A stretch of 45,658 nt of DNA from Firmicutes bacterium HGW-Firmicutes-21 (GCA_002841455.1 PGZT01000005.1:1-45658), one strand, 5' to 3'. Positions 25,974 through 35,398 are shown, counted from the first letter of the stretch. The notes: generated by a model from the letters alone, not told the origin. Made by a program: numbers and translations.

Positions 25974-26021
25974 TCTTACGACATTCCTATCTTCGTATTT
26001 ATGTAATTTGAAATGTTTCTG

Positions 26022-26696
26022 TTAAACTTTTAAAACAGCTTTATATCCTAATCCTCTAACCGTAATTATCTCAAAATCCGACCACATCCCTACCCGCTCT
26101 CTCAGCCTGTTTATATGCACATCAACGGTTCGTTCATCTGTTGAGGTGTCGTAGCCCCATATCTCGTCCATCAGCTGTTGACGGGTGAAAATCTTGTTCG
26201 GATAGGATAGCAGCTTATATAATAGCAAAAATTCCTTTTGCGGCAGCTCGACGGTATTACTACCGTAATAGGCTGTAAAGGAATCATAATCCAGCAGCGT
26301 TTTACCGAAAAAAAGCTTATGTTCGTTTGCTATTTTCGCACGGCGGAGTAATGCGCTGACACGAAGCAATAGCTCGTTTACATCAATCGGCTTAACCATA
26401 TAATCATCCGTACCGACAGCAAAACCCCTCTTTTTATCGCCGAAGCTCTCCTTTGCCGAAACCATAAGTATAGGGAGGGTGTAAGCGGCGTTTCGCAGTG
26501 CCTCGGTAAGCTCGTATCCGTCCATGTTCGGCATCATAATATCCGAGATTATAAGGTCTATATATTTACTTTCCATTAAATCGAGAGCTGCTCTGCCGTC
26601 CTCCGCTTCGATAGCATTGTAACCGTTTTTAGTTAAAACAGTGCAGATAATCCTCCGCAGATTCCTATCATCCTCGACAACCAGAATGTCAAACAT
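26022..26696 (-). CDS. OmpR/PhoB-family response regulator
   Basis: DNA-binding response regulator of about 224 residues. The receiver domain has the acidic pair in VVEDDRN, phosphoacceptor D52 (ISDIMMPNMDG), the conserved Ser of MVSAKES and the Lys of MVKPID. The C-terminal winged helix covers about 125-222 (ELPQKEFLLLYKLL, DERTVDVHINRLRERVG, VRGLGYKA). I start it at ATG 26696; the upstream GTG 26705 would sit only 6 bases from the predicted transcription start. It is first in the unit with the kinase. Target genes are unknown; the divergent acyltransferase is one candidate by position. Confidence 0.93.
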   Translation of the reverse strand: MFDILVVEDDRNLRRIICTVLTKNGYNAIEAEDGRAALDLMESKYIDLIISDIMMPNMDGYELTEALRNAAYTLPILMVSAKESFGDKKRGFAVGTDDYMVKPIDVNELLLRVSALLRRAKIANEHKLFFGKTLLDYDSFTAYYGSNTVELPQKEFLLLYKLLSYPNKIFTRQQLMDEIWGYDTSTDERTVDVHINRLRERVGMWSDFEIITVRGLGYKAVLKV

Positions 26697-26717
26697 AGTC
26701 CTCACCCCTCTGCTATC

Positions 26718-26746
26718 AATATACAGTATTCCTTTTGATATTTCAA
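26718..26746 (-). promoter_or_regulatory. Promoter of the two-component genes
   Basis: Minus strand TTGAAA (26741-26746), 17-base spacer, TATATT (26718-26723), 22 bases from the start codon. Confidence 0.7.
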
Positions 26747-26823
26747 TAGTATGGACAAAGTTTATGTTCAGTTTATAAAAAGATGCTAAAAGTAATTATA
26801 TGTCATTATTACAAAGGTGAATT

Positions 26824-28059
26824 ATGTATCTGACAGAGAAGCAGATAAAACGACATAAAAGAGCATATAATTTTTTAAAATGGTTGTTAAGAGGCTGGGT
26901 ATGCCATAAATTCGCCTATTCCTTTGAACCCGCACATTTACCCGAGGCTCCGTACATAGTGCTCGCCAACCATAATGCCGAGCTTGATCCGCTGCTGCTC
27001 GGGCTTACCTTTCCGCATACCTATTATGTGGCAAGCGAGCATCTGTTTAACAAGGGTTTACTCACAAAATTATTGGTCAGGTATTTTGCGCCTATTCCCC
27101 GAATGAAGGGAAGAGCGGACGCCGCCACCGTTTTGGATATCCGCAGACGGCTTTTACAGGGCTGTAACATAGGTATTTTTCCGGAGGGGAACCGTTCCCT
27201 TGACGGCAGAACAATGCGTCCTCATCCTTCGACCGGCGCACTTGTCCGCTCCTGTAAGGTTCCTGTTGTAACCTTTAAATTTACCGGAGCATACCTCACA
27301 AGCCCGAGATGGAGCCTTAGTTTACGCAAGGGACAAATGACGGGTCAGGTTGTAAATATTTATTACCCGGAGCAATTACAGAGCTTGACCGCAGATGAAA
27401 TTAACGAAATTATTTACGCAGATATTTATGAGGACGCATATCAGACTCAATTCGAGGAAATGACTCCCTACATAGGTAATAATCTTGCGGCCGGCTTGGA
27501 AACGGCATTGTTTTTATGTCCCAGCTGCAAGCAAATCGGGCGTATGAGGAGCGATGGGGATTATTTTAGGTGCGAATGCGGTATGAATACAAAATATAAT
27601 CAATACGGCTACTTTACAGGTGATAACATCCGTTTTAAAAATTATACCGAATGGTATACCTGGCAGGTTGAGGAGCTTAAAAAATATGCATATGACACAT
27701 ATACAAGGTTTTTCATCTCCGACAGCGGGCTGATGATATTTAAAATAAACAAATCCCATTCTCGTGAGCGTCTGCGGTTTACCGATATAAAAATTAACCG
27801 GCAGCAGCTCGTCTTCAGCGGTAAAAACAGCGGGAATGTTACCTTCGACTGCAGCACGATTACGGGAATGTCTATATACGGCAGAAACAGCATTGTTATT
27901 GAAATAAAGCAGGATTATTACGAGCTTAAAGCGGATAAAAAGCATTCTCACAGCTTTAATGCCCGCAAATATCTCCATTTATACGATTTTATAAAATGCG
28001 ATACGATAAGGGGTCAGGATTATGGACTTTTCAGCGGGCAACAAGGAATTATGGCATAG
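26824..28059 (+). CDS. PlsC-type 1-acylglycerol-3-phosphate acyltransferase with C-terminal extension
   Basis: Acyltransferase of phospholipid synthesis type, 411 residues, longer than ordinary PlsC (about 240). The catalytic block is N49-H50-x4-D55 (LANHNAELDP), and the glycerol-phosphate-binding block is E121-G-N-R-S (FPEGNRS). Beyond about residue 225, a zinc-ribbon-like CPSCKQIG then RCECG pair leads into a 150-residue region of alternating strands (RFTDIKINRQQLVFSG, ITGMSIYGRNSIVIE) of unknown fold, possibly PH-like. AAAGGTG lies 4-5 bases before the ATG. It overlaps the next gene by 38 bases. It could alternatively acylate a substrate other than lysophosphatidate. Confidence 0.87.
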   Translation: MYLTEKQIKRHKRAYNFLKWLLRGWVCHKFAYSFEPAHLPEAPYIVLANHNAELDPLLLGLTFPHTYYVASEHLFNKGLLTKLLVRYFAPIPRMKGRADAATVLDIRRRLLQGCNIGIFPEGNRSLDGRTMRPHPSTGALVRSCKVPVVTFKFTGAYLTSPRWSLSLRKGQMTGQVVNIYYPEQLQSLTADEINEIIYADIYEDAYQTQFEEMTPYIGNNLAAGLETALFLCPSCKQIGRMRSDGDYFRCECGMNTKYNQYGYFTGDNIRFKNYTEWYTWQVEELKKYAYDTYTRFFISDSGLMIFKINKSHSRERLRFTDIKINRQQLVFSGKNSGNVTFDCSTITGMSIYGRNSIVIEIKQDYYELKADKKHSHSFNARKYLHLYDFIKCDTIRGQDYGLFSGQQGIMA

Positions 28060-29398
28060 CGTTATACAGTTCGGTATAATTGCCGCAGGTATACTTTTTG
28101 CGAATATATTACGCAGAAAGGTCCCGTTCATACGCAATGGGCTTGTGCCAACTGCGGTTATAACTGGTTTTGGTTTTTTAATATTGAAATCAACAGGCGT
28201 GTTTCCGCTTGATTCGGCTATGCTGGAAAAAATAACCTATCACGGAATCGCAATCGGTTTTATTGCGTTGTCTCTTCGTATTCCGAAGCAAATAGAAAGA
28301 AACGAGAAAATGACCGCTTCAAAAAGCGGCGCTCTGATAGTTAGTACCTACCTTTTCCAAGCGATTATTGGTTTTGTTACGGTGCTGTTATTGGCTTACA
28401 CCTTTATGCCGAACCTCTTCAAAGCGAGCGGTATATTGCTCCCGATGGGTTTTGGTCAGGGACCGGGACAGGCAAACAATGTCGGCAGTACATATGAGCT
28501 GTTAGGCTTTGTCGGAGGCAAATCCTTTGGATTATCGTTGGCTGCGGCAGGTTATATCTGCGCCTGTGTTATCGGTGTTGTTTACCTTAATATAATCGCA
28601 AAAAAGGGTAAAATACGGCGTAAAAAGCATGATGACATATCCGGCTCTGTCAGTATCGATATATTTCAGGACAAGGATGAGATACCTGTTGCCGAATCAA
28701 TAGATAAATTTTCAATACAAGTGGCGCTCGTTGTTATGGTTTACAGCCTGACATACCTTATTACTTTAGGTATCACTTCGTTATTGCAAAAGCTATCCCC
28801 CGGTGTTTCCGCCGACATTTCCCCGTTGCTCTGGGGCTTTAACTTTATAACAGGCTCTATGCTTGCTCTGCTGCTTCGTGCGGTGTTTAAAAGTTTTGGC
28901 AGAGCAAGGCTGATGACTCGACAATACCAGAACAATTACCTTTTAAGCCGCATCTCGGGTTTTGCGTTTGATCTAATGATTATTGCGGGCATAGCTTCCA
29001 TAAACATAAGCGAGCTGTCGGGGTTATGGGTTCCGTTTATTTTACTTTCCGTTTTGGGTGGCTTCCTTACCTTGTTCTATCTTAAAATACTATGTAAAAA
29101 GCTCTGTCCCAATTATTACTACGAGGGATTGCTCTCCATGTACGGAATGCTGACGGGAACAATCAGCTCCGGTGTTCTCCTGCTCCGTGAAATCGACCCT
29201 TCGTTAGACAAGCCCGCCGCTAATAATATGGTAACGGGTAGCAGCTACGGGATTATAATGGGTGCGCCGCTTCTGATTATAATAAGCATGGCTCCCAAAT
29301 CGGATTTACATGCGTTTATTTCCCTTGGAATAATTGTTGTCTACTGGGCGTTATTGATTAGTTTTATTTACTTTGCAAAAAATAAAAGGAAGAATTGA
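28022..29398 (+). CDS. GltS-type sodium/glutamate symporter family protein
   Basis: Integral membrane carrier of 458 residues with about 12 predicted hydrophobic stretches. It matches the sodium:glutamate symporter (GltS/ESS) pattern: a pore-loop-like MGFGQGPGQANNVGSTYEL in the first half and a related MYGMLTGTISSGVLLLREID in the second, the inverted-repeat architecture of the family. A charged loop near residues 195-225 (KKGKIRRKKHDDISG) splits the halves. The substrate is uncertain. ATG 28022 lies inside the 3' end of the acyltransferase gene, with GGGG 8 bases upstream, which implies translational coupling. A strong terminator follows. Confidence 0.88.
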   Translation: MDFSAGNKELWHSVIQFGIIAAGILFANILRRKVPFIRNGLVPTAVITGFGFLILKSTGVFPLDSAMLEKITYHGIAIGFIALSLRIPKQIERNEKMTASKSGALIVSTYLFQAIIGFVTVLLLAYTFMPNLFKASGILLPMGFGQGPGQANNVGSTYELLGFVGGKSFGLSLAAAGYICACVIGVVYLNIIAKKGKIRRKKHDDISGSVSIDIFQDKDEIPVAESIDKFSIQVALVVMVYSLTYLITLGITSLLQKLSPGVSADISPLLWGFNFITGSMLALLLRAVFKSFGRARLMTRQYQNNYLLSRISGFAFDLMIIAGIASINISELSGLWVPFILLSVLGGFLTLFYLKILCKKLCPNYYYEGLLSMYGMLTGTISSGVLLLREIDPSLDKPAANNMVTGSSYGIIMGAPLLIIISMAPKSDLHAFISLGIIVVYWALLISFIYFAKNKRKN

Positions 29399-29421
29399 TA
29401 TTCTGCTTTTTTATAATATGT

Positions 29422-29448
29422 AACGCTCCAAACAACGGAGCGTTTTTT
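29422..29448 (+). terminator. Terminator after the symporter gene
   Basis: AACGCTCC (29422-29429) pairs with GGAGCGTT (29437-29444), followed by TTTT. Confidence 0.88.
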
Positions 29449-29460
29449 ATTATTAAGGTT

Positions 29461-30072
29461 TTAGCCGATAAACATTTGTGTCCAATAATTACCGTCGCTC
29501 ACATAGCCGACACCTATTTGAGTGTATGCGGAGTTTAATATATTTGCTCTGTGTCCGCTGGAGTTCATCCATCCGTCAACGACCGCCTGTGGGGTTGAAT
29601 AGCCTTTTGCGATATTTTCACCGGCAGTTCGATAAGAAATACCAAAAGCGGTTATCATATTAAAGGGAGAGCCATAGGTCGGGCTTGTATGCGAAAAATA
29701 CCGCTTGTCGTGCATATCCTGAGATTTGTAACGAGCAACTCTCGATAACTCCCAGTTTGCCGTCAGCCTGTTCAAACCATTTTTTGCTCTTATATTATTA
29801 ACAAGATCAATAACCTGCTTTTCATAGGAGGATATTGACGAATCAGAGAGCGGAACGGTTATTATCTGGTCTGGGTATATAAGATTCGGATTGGGTATTT
29901 GCGGATTAGCCGAAATAATCTCATCAAGCCCGATCTCATATCTTCTTGATATTTTCCACAGTGAATCGCCCGGAACTACCTTATAGTTGGAGCTTGCCGC
30001 ACTTGCGGTTGTTGAAAACAGTGTAAACGCAACCACAAAGGCTGCTATAAAACCAAAAAGTCTTTTTTTCAT
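29461..30072 (-). CDS. Secreted LysM-CAP domain protein
   Basis: Exported 203-residue protein. The signal peptide covers about residues 1-26 (cleavage near TTASAA-SS). One LysM peptidoglycan-binding domain lies at about 29-75 (YKVVPGDSLWKISRRYEIG, ending DQIITVPL). A CAP/SCP-like domain lies at about 85-203, with RAKNGLNRL, the His-containing YFSHTSP, GENIAKGY and the SGHRANILN motif. This architecture is that of YkwD/SafA-like proteins of Firmicutes, often spore- or wall-associated; the enzymatic role of CAP domains in bacteria is unclear. GAGGG lies about 9 bases before the ATG. It is a single-gene unit downstream of the next gene's terminator. Confidence 0.93.
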   Translation of the reverse strand: MKKRLFGFIAAFVVAFTLFSTTASAASSNYKVVPGDSLWKISRRYEIGLDEIISANPQIPNPNLIYPDQIITVPLSDSSISSYEKQVIDLVNNIRAKNGLNRLTANWELSRVARYKSQDMHDKRYFSHTSPTYGSPFNMITAFGISYRTAGENIAKGYSTPQAVVDGWMNSSGHRANILNSAYTQIGVGYVSDGNYWTQMFIG

Positions 30073-30172
30073 TTTTTATAATCCCTCAAAATTTATTTAG
30101 CGGTTCTACCGCCGTATATATTATATGTAGAAACCTAAAAAGAAAAGGAAGCATTCCTCATAAGTTTTTACC

Positions 30173-30205
30173 ATAAAAAAATGCGTCCGCATTGCGAACG
30201 CATTT
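30173..30205 (-). terminator. Terminator of the 30247 gene
   Basis: AAATGCGT (30179-30186) and ACGCATTT (30198-30205) pair, followed by seven T on the minus strand. Confidence 0.85.
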
Positions 30206-30246
30206 CTATTGTAAGGAAAAAATTCCCTTTTTTTAAATATGCTTAT

Positions 30247-31071
30247 CTAAGCGCGTCTCTTTTTTACGATAATAGCTGCGGAAACAATTGAAACAATTGC
30301 GATAGCTATTCCGCCGAACAGACCCATGTCACCCGTTTGAACAGGCTCGGATACGCTGCTCTGTGAGGATGCTACAGACTGATGCGAGGAAGTGGAAACC
30401 GCACCGGATTGCTCTGAGGATGTGGACACGGCAGAACCGGTCTCGGAGGAAACGGATTCGTTTGTAGCAGATTCTTCCTCTGCGGGTATAACAATTTCAA
30501 ACTTCTCTATTGTAACGGTTATATCTGTTGATGCACCGGCACACCATACCTGAAATTTGTCAAAGGTTAAGCTATTTCCTGTGTCAAGGACCAAATCCTT
30601 TTTCCCGAGGTATATATCAGCAGCGGTTCCGTTATAAGCCTTTAGGTCAAATAATTTAACCGAAAGCTCGTATTCACCCGCTTTTATATCACCGGAGCCG
30701 TCATATTCCGCTCCGTCGATGAAATGATGTATAAATATTGCTTGAGTACCTGCTATCAAACGGATTGATGCACAGGCGGACTCATCCTCAACCTTAAATT
30801 TGATATTTAAAACCGGGTTATCGTCTTTACTTACTGTTATCGGAGTTTTGAATGTCCCCGTTACATAAGGCCATGCTCCGGGTGCGGTTGCAACTAATTT
30901 ACCGCTTGTAAAATTTAGAGCTACCTCATTATTGTTCGCTGCTTTTTGTTCCCAAGTCGAACCGTTTTCATCAATTAAATTATAAACATTGCCTGCCGCT
31001 TGTACGGGTAATAATACGGTAAAAGCCATTAATAAAACAAACGAAAGTAAAAGTGCGATTTTTCTCTTCAT
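30247..31071 (-). CDS. Surface protein with signal peptide and sortase-like C-terminal anchor
   Basis: I do not recognise the family. The 274-residue protein has a signal peptide (cleavage near VQAA-GN, residue 26). A beta-rich domain of about 170 residues follows, built around repeated strand patterns (NPVLNIKFKVEDES, GEYELSVKLFDLKAY, SLTFDKFQVW). It resembles a carbohydrate-binding jelly roll in outline only. A Ser/Thr/Val/Gln-rich linker (about 198-240) leads to QTGDMGLFG, a hydrophobic helix and KKRRA. QTGD plus helix plus basic tail is a sortase-like sorting signal, though not the canonical LPXTG. AAAGGAG lies 7 bases before the ATG. Confidence 0.72.
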   Translation of the reverse strand: MKRKIALLLSFVLLMAFTVLLPVQAAGNVYNLIDENGSTWEQKAANNNEVALNFTSGKLVATAPGAWPYVTGTFKTPITVSKDDNPVLNIKFKVEDESACASIRLIAGTQAIFIHHFIDGAEYDGSGDIKAGEYELSVKLFDLKAYNGTAADIYLGKKDLVLDTGNSLTFDKFQVWCAGASTDITVTIEKFEIVIPAEEESATNESVSSETGSAVSTSSEQSGAVSTSSHQSVASSQSSVSEPVQTGDMGLFGGIAIAIVSIVSAAIIVKKRRA

Positions 31072-31118
31072 TAGTTACTCCTTTGCTTAATTCTTGTAAA
31101 TTTTGTTTCTATTGCTAT

Positions 31119-31147
31119 ATAATATCATATATATATAATATAGTCAA
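31119..31147 (-). promoter_or_regulatory. Promoter of the 30247 surface protein
   Basis: Minus strand TTGACT (31142-31147), 17-base spacer, TATTAT (31119-31124), in a very AT-rich stretch. Confidence 0.65.
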
Positions 31148-31197
31148 TGATATTTTTTAGACAATGTTCACTTCAATATTACTTTTTACGGATATTT

Positions 31198-31920
31198 TTA
31201 TTCGTTCTCCCAATTGTGCCAAACCTCGGTGACATCCTCGTTATCATCCAGAGCATCCAGCATTTTGCGTAGCTTGACAATCTGCTCCCCATCACTTAGA
31301 TTTACATAAGTAGAGGGCAGTTTGTCCGGCTCCGCCGAAATGACCTTGTAGCCCTTAGCCGCAAGCGCATCCCTTACGGCGTTAAGCTCCTGCACCTCGG
31401 TAAATACCTCGATAGCTTCATCCTCGGTATTAAAGTCATCGGCTCCGCACTCAAGCGCATCCTCCATAAACCTCTCCTCGTCCACACCGTCGGCATCCAG
31501 CACAATAACGCCCTTGTCGCTGAACATAAAAGAAACGCAGCCGGTAGAACCGAGGTTTCCCCCGAATTTGTCAAAATAATGACGAATATCGGCGGCTGTA
31601 CGGTTTCGGTTCTCGGTGGTTGCTTCGACGATAACGGCGACTCCGCCGATACCGTAGCCCTCGTAGCAGACAACCTCATAGACCTCGCCGTCGTTTCCGG
31701 AGGCTTTTTTTATTACCCTGTCTATGTTGTCGTTAGGTACATTCAGCGATTTCGCCTTAACGATAAGGTCACGCAGCTTTGTATTGCTGACCGGATCCGG
31801 TCCGCCGTCCTTAACAGCCATCGAGATTTCCTTACCTATTTTAGTAAAAACCTTTGCTCGTTGCGCATCGGTTTTTTCCTTTTTATGCATTATATTTTTC
31901 CACTTGGAATGTCCTGACAT
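31198..31920 (-). CDS. yebC: YebC/PmpR/TACO1 family protein
   Basis: Member of the widespread YebC family, once annotated as transcription regulators and more recently linked to translation of difficult sequences such as proline runs. It is full length at 240 residues, with the invariant start MSGHSKWKNI, KAKSLNVPNDNIDRVIKKA and the conserved YEGYGIGGVAVIVE. AGGTGG lies 4 bases before the ATG. It lies 90 bases after argS on the same strand. No ruvC genes, the usual neighbours in many bacteria, are present here. Confidence 0.95.
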   Translation of the reverse strand: MSGHSKWKNIMHKKEKTDAQRAKVFTKIGKEISMAVKDGGPDPVSNTKLRDLIVKAKSLNVPNDNIDRVIKKASGNDGEVYEVVCYEGYGIGGVAVIVEATTENRNRTAADIRHYFDKFGGNLGSTGCVSFMFSDKGVIVLDADGVDEERFMEDALECGADDFNTEDEAIEVFTEVQELNAVRDALAAKGYKVISAEPDKLPSTYVNLSDGEQIVKLRKMLDALDDNEDVTEVWHNWENE

Positions 31921-32010
31921 AAAACCACCTTAGACTGACGATAAGACCCGCAAATCATTTGTTACAGACCTTTCTCAACAGTATGGTTCCTTTCTTCTTA
32001 TATCAAAATA

Positions 32011-33720
32011 CTATATTTCCTCTGTGCGTTTCATTCCGAGTAAATCAAGCGCATTTCCCAGCACCTGTTTTACAGCCTGTGTAAGCTTAAGCCTGAACGC
32101 TCTGAGTGCTCCCTCGGATTTTAGGATAGGACAATTGTGATAGAATTGATTAAACGCAGTACATATGGAGAGCATATGCCTTGAAATTATGCTCGGCTCG
32201 TTTTCCTCCAACGCCCGCAGAACAGCCTCCGGGAATTCGCTCAATCGTTTTATCAGCTCTATTTCTTCACTTAACGGATTCTTATATTCATTGTCATCGT
32301 AATTATCAATGCCGTTTTCAGACTTGCGTAGAACACTTGCACTCCGTGCATAGGTGTACTGTACATACGGTCCTGTATTTCCCTCAAAGGACAGAGCGTC
32401 CTCCCATACGAAATTAGTGTCCTTGATACGGCTGTTTGCAAGAGCGTTGAAGATAACCGCACCTACTCCGACAGCACGGGCGACGCTCTTTTTATCGGCA
32501 AGCAATGCGTTCTTTTCCTCAATTATCTTTTCGCATTTTGCGACCGACTCAGTGAGTAAATCCTCCAAACTAATAATGTTCCCTGTTCGGGACGCTAACT
32601 TTTCCCCGCCGAAGCTCATTGTTCCGTAAGGCACATGGACAAGTCCCTTATACCAATCGTAGCCCATAAGCTCAACAATCTTGAACCACTGTGCAAAATG
32701 CAGACTCTGCCCTGCGCTGGTAACATAAATACATTTATCAAAATCATATTCCTTTTTACGCCATATTGCCGCCGCTATATCTCTTGTCGGATAAAGAGTG
32801 GAGCCGTCTGTTTTTAATATAAGCGCATTCGGCATATTGTATTGGTCGAGCCTTACTATCGAGGCTCCGTCATCCAATACAAGCAGTCCCTTTTTCTTTA
32901 ATTCCTCAACAACCGCAGGCATTTTGTCCGAGAAAAACGCCTCTCCGTTATATGAATCGAAGGTAATCTCAAGCAAGGCATAGGTTTTTTGATATTCTTT
33001 TATCGAAATCTCCTTAAAATACTGCCACATCTCAAGGTATTCCCTGTTCCCGTTCTCAAGCTGGGTAAATGCCGCTCTCGCCTCGTCGGAGAGTGCTTTG
33101 TTATCCTTCTCCTCCTTGCAAAAACGGACATACAGCTGCTCAAGCTCGTTTATTCCCCGTTCGTCAACCTTTTCCTTGCTTGACCACATTTTATATGCGA
33201 CAATAAGCTTGCCGAACTGTGTTCCCCAGTCGCCGAGGTGATTTATAGCAACGCATTTATATCCGCAAAAAGCATAAATGTTACGCAGTGAGTTGCCTAT
33301 GACTGTGCTTCCGATGTGTCCGAGATGAAAGCGCTTTGATATATTGGGTGACGAAAAATCAACGCATACAACCTTATCTTTTCCTATATCGCTTGAACCG
33401 AAGGTGGGATTTTTTGCTATATCATCAAGCAGATTGCTATAATAATCGCTGTCCACGAAGAAATTAAGGTAACCGCCGACAGCCTCTGTTTTTATAATGA
33501 GCGGCAGCTCACCAATCTTTTCGTTAAGCTCTGCCGCTATCCTTGGCGGTGCGGATTTTAATAGCCTTGCCAATTTAAAGCAGGGCAACGCAAGGTCGCC
33601 CATGACAGAGTCCGACGGTTTCTCGATAAAGGCTGATATATCCGACTCGGTAACGGAAAAACCCTCCGAAATCAGAATATCTTTTATTTTTTTTGCGATT
33701 TCATCCTTTATATTTTGCAT
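32011..33720 (-). CDS. argS: Arginyl-tRNA synthetase
   Basis: Class I aminoacyl-tRNA synthetase charging tRNA-Arg. The 569-residue protein has an N-terminal Add-1 domain (about 1-90), the HIGH signature as FHLGHIG (132-137) within SSPNISKRFHLGHIGST, and a KMSKS-region counterpart MSFGGEKLASRTGN without the second Lys, normal for many ArgRS. The C-terminal anticodon-binding domain is DALR type (FNQFYHNCPIL, ending VLGNALDLLGM). GAAGG lies 7 bases before the ATG. It lies only 12 bases after the ABC ATPase gene, so it may share the amino acid transporter transcript. Confidence 0.97.
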   Translation of the reverse strand: MQNIKDEIAKKIKDILISEGFSVTESDISAFIEKPSDSVMGDLALPCFKLARLLKSAPPRIAAELNEKIGELPLIIKTEAVGGYLNFFVDSDYYSNLLDDIAKNPTFGSSDIGKDKVVCVDFSSPNISKRFHLGHIGSTVIGNSLRNIYAFCGYKCVAINHLGDWGTQFGKLIVAYKMWSSKEKVDERGINELEQLYVRFCKEEKDNKALSDEARAAFTQLENGNREYLEMWQYFKEISIKEYQKTYALLEITFDSYNGEAFFSDKMPAVVEELKKKGLLVLDDGASIVRLDQYNMPNALILKTDGSTLYPTRDIAAAIWRKKEYDFDKCIYVTSAGQSLHFAQWFKIVELMGYDWYKGLVHVPYGTMSFGGEKLASRTGNIISLEDLLTESVAKCEKIIEEKNALLADKKSVARAVGVGAVIFNALANSRIKDTNFVWEDALSFEGNTGPYVQYTYARSASVLRKSENGIDNYDDNEYKNPLSEEIELIKRLSEFPEAVLRALEENEPSIISRHMLSICTAFNQFYHNCPILKSEGALRAFRLKLTQAVKQVLGNALDLLGMKRTEEI

Positions 33721-33732
33721 ATAATTACCTTC

Positions 33733-34458
33733 TTATAATACCTTTGATAAAAAGTCCTTAAGTCTTGGATTCTTAGGGTTGCCGAAGAACTCGGACGGAG
33801 ATGCGTCCTCCAAAATAAGCCCATCGTCCATAAACAACACCCTTGTGCCGACCTCCCGTGCGAAGCCCATCTCGTGGGTAACAACCGCCATGGTCATACC
33901 GCCCTCCGCAAGCTCTCTCATAACCGCCAGCACCTCGCCTACCATTTCGGGGTCGAGTGCGCTGGTCGGCTCGTCAAACAGCATCACATCCGGCTCCATT
34001 GCGAGCGAACGGACTATGGCTATTCGCTGCTTCTGTCCTCCGGAGAGCTGTGCCGGATACGCATCTGCTTTATCGGCGAGTCCCACTCTTTTTAAAAGGC
34101 TGAGCGCTTTTTCGTTAGCCTGCTCCTTTGTTTGTATTCCTAACCGTATCGGTGCGAGTGTTATATTCTGTGTAATTGTTTTATGAGGGAACAGGTTAAA
34201 ATGCTGAAAAACCATTCCCATCTTACGGCGAAGAAGGTTTATATCCGTTTTTGCATCCGTTATATTAATTCCCTCAAACCAAATCTCTCCGCCGGTAGGT
34301 GTCTCCAGTATATTAAGACAGCGCAGGAAGGTGCTTTTTCCGCTTCCGGACGGACCGATAATAACGACCTTCTCACCCTTCTCAATGGTTTGGTTGATGC
34401 CCTTCAGCACCTGCAAATCATTTTTAAACGCTTTTGTTAAATCCTTAACGATTATCAC
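33733..34458 (-). CDS. Polar amino acid ABC transporter ATPase
   Basis: ATP-binding subunit of a GlnQ/HisP-type importer, 241 residues. Walker A is GPSGSGKST (about 35-43), then the Q-loop [11 protein letters not shown], signature [11 protein letters not shown], Walker [12 protein letters not shown] and switch TVVTHEM. It overlaps the permease gene by 14 bases, which implies coupled translation. The gene order (binding protein, permease, ATPase) is complete, so this encodes a whole transporter. The substrate cannot be read from the ATPase. Confidence 0.95.
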   Translation of the reverse strand: MIIVKDLTKAFKNDLQVLKGINQTIEKGEKVVIIGPSGSGKSTFLRCLNILETPTGGEIWFEGINITDAKTDINLLRRKMGMVFQHFNLFPHKTITQNITLAPIRLGIQTKEQANEKALSLLKRVGLADKADAYPAQLSGGQKQRIAIVRSLAMEPDVMLFDEPTSALDPEMVGEVLAVMRELAEGGMTMAVVTHEMGFAREVGTRVLFMDDGLILEDASPSEFFGNPKNPRLKDFLSKVL

Positions 34459-35398
34459 TTCTGCGCAGCCTCCTTTCGAGGAGAGTTAAGAGCTTTGTGA
34501 GTCCCATAACGATTACAAGGTATATAAGCGCTACTCCGATTAACGGCCAGAAGGCGTCAAAGGTTCTTGATTGAATAAGGTAGCCTGCGCGGGTGAGGTC
34601 CTCCAGTGCGATAAAGCCCGCAACCGAGGTCTCCTTTAGCAGTACGATAAATTCGTTGCCCAATGTCGGCAGGACATTTTTAAACGCCTGCGGCATTATT
34701 ATTGTCCTCATTGTTTGACCGTATGTAAGCCCGAGCGAACGACCTGCTTCCATCTGACCGTTATCTATGGACATTATTCCGCTGCGGAAGATCTCTGCGA
34801 CATATGCACCCGAATTTATTCCGAATGCAATAAACGCAACTACGATTTTGTTAATGCTGACCGATTGGAAAATAATAAAGTTTATGATTAAGAGCTGAAC
34901 CACCACGGGAGTTCCCCGTATGGCGGTTATGTATAGCTTAGAAATTGCATTAAAGAACCTTAATCTGCCCGTTTTTTCATACACAGAACGGGTCATACCG
35001 ACAATAAAGCCGAGAAAAATACCCAATATTGCAGAAAAAAGTGTTATCTGTAATGTAACCAGAAGTCCCTTTAACAATAACCTCCAACCGTTATTATTAA
35101 TAAAATTATTGTTAAAGGAATTACTTGTATTGTTCCATAAATTCCTGAAGAACTTAACGAATCCGCTCGAGGTATCCTCGGCGGCGAGCCTTGATTCCTC
35201 GGCAGCTCTGCTGTTGGCTTCCTCCACCAATGAGGATTTTCCTATCATAGACTGCCTCGAGGTCTCGCTCTGCTCGCTGTAATCGGTTTCGTTCTCCTCC
35301 GCAAGGGCACCGTTGGCGGGAAATACTCCAAGCAAAAGAACGCCAAAGAGCAGCACAGCTAATATTAAGCATACTTTTTTATTAATTCTTATTTGCAA
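34445..35398 (-). CDS. Polar amino acid ABC transporter permease with signal-like N-terminal extension
   Basis: HisM/GlnP-type permease. I start it at TTG 35398, which follows GGTGAG by 4 bases; an upstream in-frame TTG at 35431 has no site. The product begins with a cleavable-looking signal (about residues 1-33, ending [10 protein letters not shown]). About 70 polar Glu/Ser/Asn-rich residues follow, then the usual permease core of four or five helices with the ATPase-contact [20 protein letters not shown] (EAA loop). Ordinary relatives lack the first 100 residues. In some Firmicutes the binding protein is fused in front of the permease; here the signal is kept but the binding domain is missing, and a separate binding protein is encoded upstream. 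Confidence 0.9.
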   Translation of the reverse strand: MQIRINKKVCLILAVLLFGVLLLGVFPANGALAEENETDYSEQSETSRQSMIGKSSLVEEANSRAAEESRLAAEDTSSGFVKFFRNLWNNTSNSFNNNFINNNGWRLLLKGLLVTLQITLFSAILGIFLGFIVGMTRSVYEKTGRLRFFNAISKLYITAIRGTPVVVQLLIINFIIFQSVSINKIVVAFIAFGINSGAYVAEIFRSGIMSIDNGQMEAGRSLGLTYGQTMRTIIMPQAFKNVLPTLGNEFIVLLKETSVAGFIALEDLTRAGYLIQSRTFDAFWPLIGVALIYLVIVMGLTKLLTLLERRLRRSDNR

